From: Planctomycetaceae bacterium | GTDB taxonomy: Bacteria > Planctomycetota > Planctomycetia > Planctomycetales > Planctomycetaceae | NCBI GenBank assembly: GCA_020426425.1 | Contig: JAGQQB010000026.1 | Location: forward strand, 1 to 16,087 | Direction of reading: 5' to 3' | DNA length: 16,087 nucleotides | Translations under genes and position numbers: made by a program | Shown here: one piece after another, positions 15,096 through 16,087 of the stretch | Layout: each line of letters opens with the position of its first letter | Position numbering within the stretch: position 1 is the stretch's first letter | Notes under the pieces: model-generated | The model's input: the letters and a program-made list of their open reading frames with translations, nothing else | Database searches by the model: none | What the model was told of the DNA's origin: nothing

Positions 15096-16087
15096 ATGCT
15101 GCTACTCATTATTCGTGCAATGTACACTGTGATCGCCGTCGGGGCGATTGCGACGTTTTGCTTCTCGAAGGAGTCGGCTGCGCCACCGATCGTCGATGAG
15201 AATCCGGTGGTGGCGTTCGTGCTGTTGGTCGTGGCGGCGATGTCGATTCTGTTGATCGACGTCCTCACGCCACGCAAGCGGGTTGAAGTGATCTCGGCGA
15301 TCTACTTCGGCCTGCTGATTGGCGTGCTGCTGGCGTATTTGTTCAACCAGGCGCTGAACCCGCTGTTCGATCCTGCCGGGTTGTTTGGGCAGAACGCGAG
15401 TGGATTCAAGACAGCGTCGTCGATGATGCTGTTGCTCGTCATGCCGTATCTGTGCATCACGTTCCTGATGCAAACGAAGGATCAGTTCCGGTTCGTGATT
15501 CCATACGTCGAGTTCGCGCGGGAACTGCGCGGCGGACGTCCCATGGTGCTCGATTCGAGCGCCTTGATCGATGGCCGGATTGTCGATGTGGTCGAGACGC
15601 ACATTGTCGATGCCCAGTTCCTGGTGCCGCAATTCATTCTGCAGGAAGTGCAGGATATTGCGGACAGTCACGACAAGGTGCGTCGGAGTCGTGGACGCCG
15701 TGGCCTGGATGTGCTGCGTCGGTTGCAGCAGGATCCAAAGATCGACGTCAAGGTGGTCGAGACCGATCTGGCAAGTGATCGGACCGTTGACCAGCGGCTG
15801 GTGGAAATCGCCAAGCAGTATAATGGGCGAATGGTCACCAACGATGTCAACCTGAACAAACTCGCTGGCGTGCAGGGGGTGGATGTCATCAACCTGAACG
15901 AGGTTGCCAACGCACTGAAGCCGAAGTTCATCCCGGGCGAGCATGTGCGGATTCGCATCATGAAGGAAGGGGAAGGCCCTGGTCAGGGGATCGGCTACCT
16001 GGACGACGGCACGATGGTCGTGGTCGAACAGGGTGTGCGTGAGATGGGCAAAGAAGTCGACACCATTGTTACCAGCGTGTTGCAGAA
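15096..16087 (+). CDS. Membrane-anchored PIN/TRAM-domain protein, YacL-like (3' end cut by window edge)
   Basis: The visible 330 residues carry four membrane helices near the N-terminus (about 5-23, 38-56, 67-84 and 108-125). A PIN nuclease-fold domain (about 148-268) follows, with the acidic residues expected for metal binding: D153 in VLDSSALIDGR, E184 in QFILQEV, D225 and D250 in MVTNDVNLN. Then comes a TRAM-type RNA-binding domain (from about 275: PGEHVRIRIMKEGEGPGQGIGYLDDGTMVVVE). This architecture matches the Bacillus YacL family of membrane PIN/TRAM proteins, whose function is poorly defined but suggests RNA cleavage at the membrane. The ATG at 15096 has GAGAAG 8 bases upstream. Little beyond the TRAM domain can be missing. 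The gene stands alone, 650 bases after the ATP-grasp gene. Confidence 0.93.
   Translation, partial: MLLLIIRAMYTVIAVGAIATFCFSKESAAPPIVDENPVVAFVLLVVAAMSILLIDVLTPRKRVEVISAIYFGLLIGVLLAYLFNQALNPLFDPAGLFGQNASGFKTASSMMLLLVMPYLCITFLMQTKDQFRFVIPYVEFARELRGGRPMVLDSSALIDGRIVDVVETHIVDAQFLVPQFILQEVQDIADSHDKVRRSRGRRGLDVLRRLQQDPKIDVKVVETDLASDRTVDQRLVEIAKQYNGRMVTNDVNLNKLAGVQGVDVINLNEVANALKPKFIPGEHVRIRIMKEGEGPGQGIGYLDDGTMVVVEQGVREMGKEVDTIVTSVLQ

Noticed and set aside
1..16087. CRISPR array, tRNA or rRNA genes, insertion sequence
   Set aside because: I saw no regular spaced repeats, no tRNA-like cloverleaf and no transposase-like frame on either strand.

Overview
The window is about 16 kb of GC-rich chromosomal DNA that reads as planctomycete. 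The pointers are a formylglycine-type sulfatase with a C-terminal F5/8 (discoidin) domain, a stand-alone FHA protein with an acidic tail, an LptD-like outer-membrane assembly protein, a membrane-anchored PIN/TRAM protein, and overlapping start/stop junctions. The phylum assignment rests on gene content and style, not on a marker gene.

Left part (1-9785, all minus strand). Read in the direction of transcription, right to left: a secreted sulfatase with its own probable terminator; an FHA protein followed by two very divergent NuoM- and NuoN-like membrane proteins (the last two overlap by ATGA); then, behind a strong sigma70-type promoter, a large LptD-like protein; then a small three-helix protein that looks like a diacylglycerol kinase (DgkA) without its catalytic residues; and finally ribosome recycling factor (frr), cut off by the window edge. 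The 295-base leader before frr holds a degenerate 21-bp tandem repeat.

Right part (9786-16087, plus strand). After a 513-base divergent intergenic region with two notable inverted repeats comes a tight three-gene operon: a FabH/OleA-type ketoacyl synthase III with an intact Cys-His-Asn triad, a fusion of an extended SDR (OleD/3-beta-HSD type) with a metallo-beta-lactamase hydrolase, and an ATP-grasp ligase. Overlaps are 7 bp and 4 bp. This set of activities (condense, reduce, ligate, hydrolyse) looks like a small dedicated biosynthetic pathway of unknown product and is the most interesting part of the window. The SDR half carries an apparent in-frame insertion of about 32 residues with a perfect 8-bp palindrome at its core, possibly a dispersed repeat that landed in a gene. 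After a 650-base region with no convincing gene, a membrane-anchored PIN/TRAM protein runs off the right edge.

Gene assignments come from reading motifs by eye. No database comparison was made, and residue-level alignments to E. coli proteins are manual.
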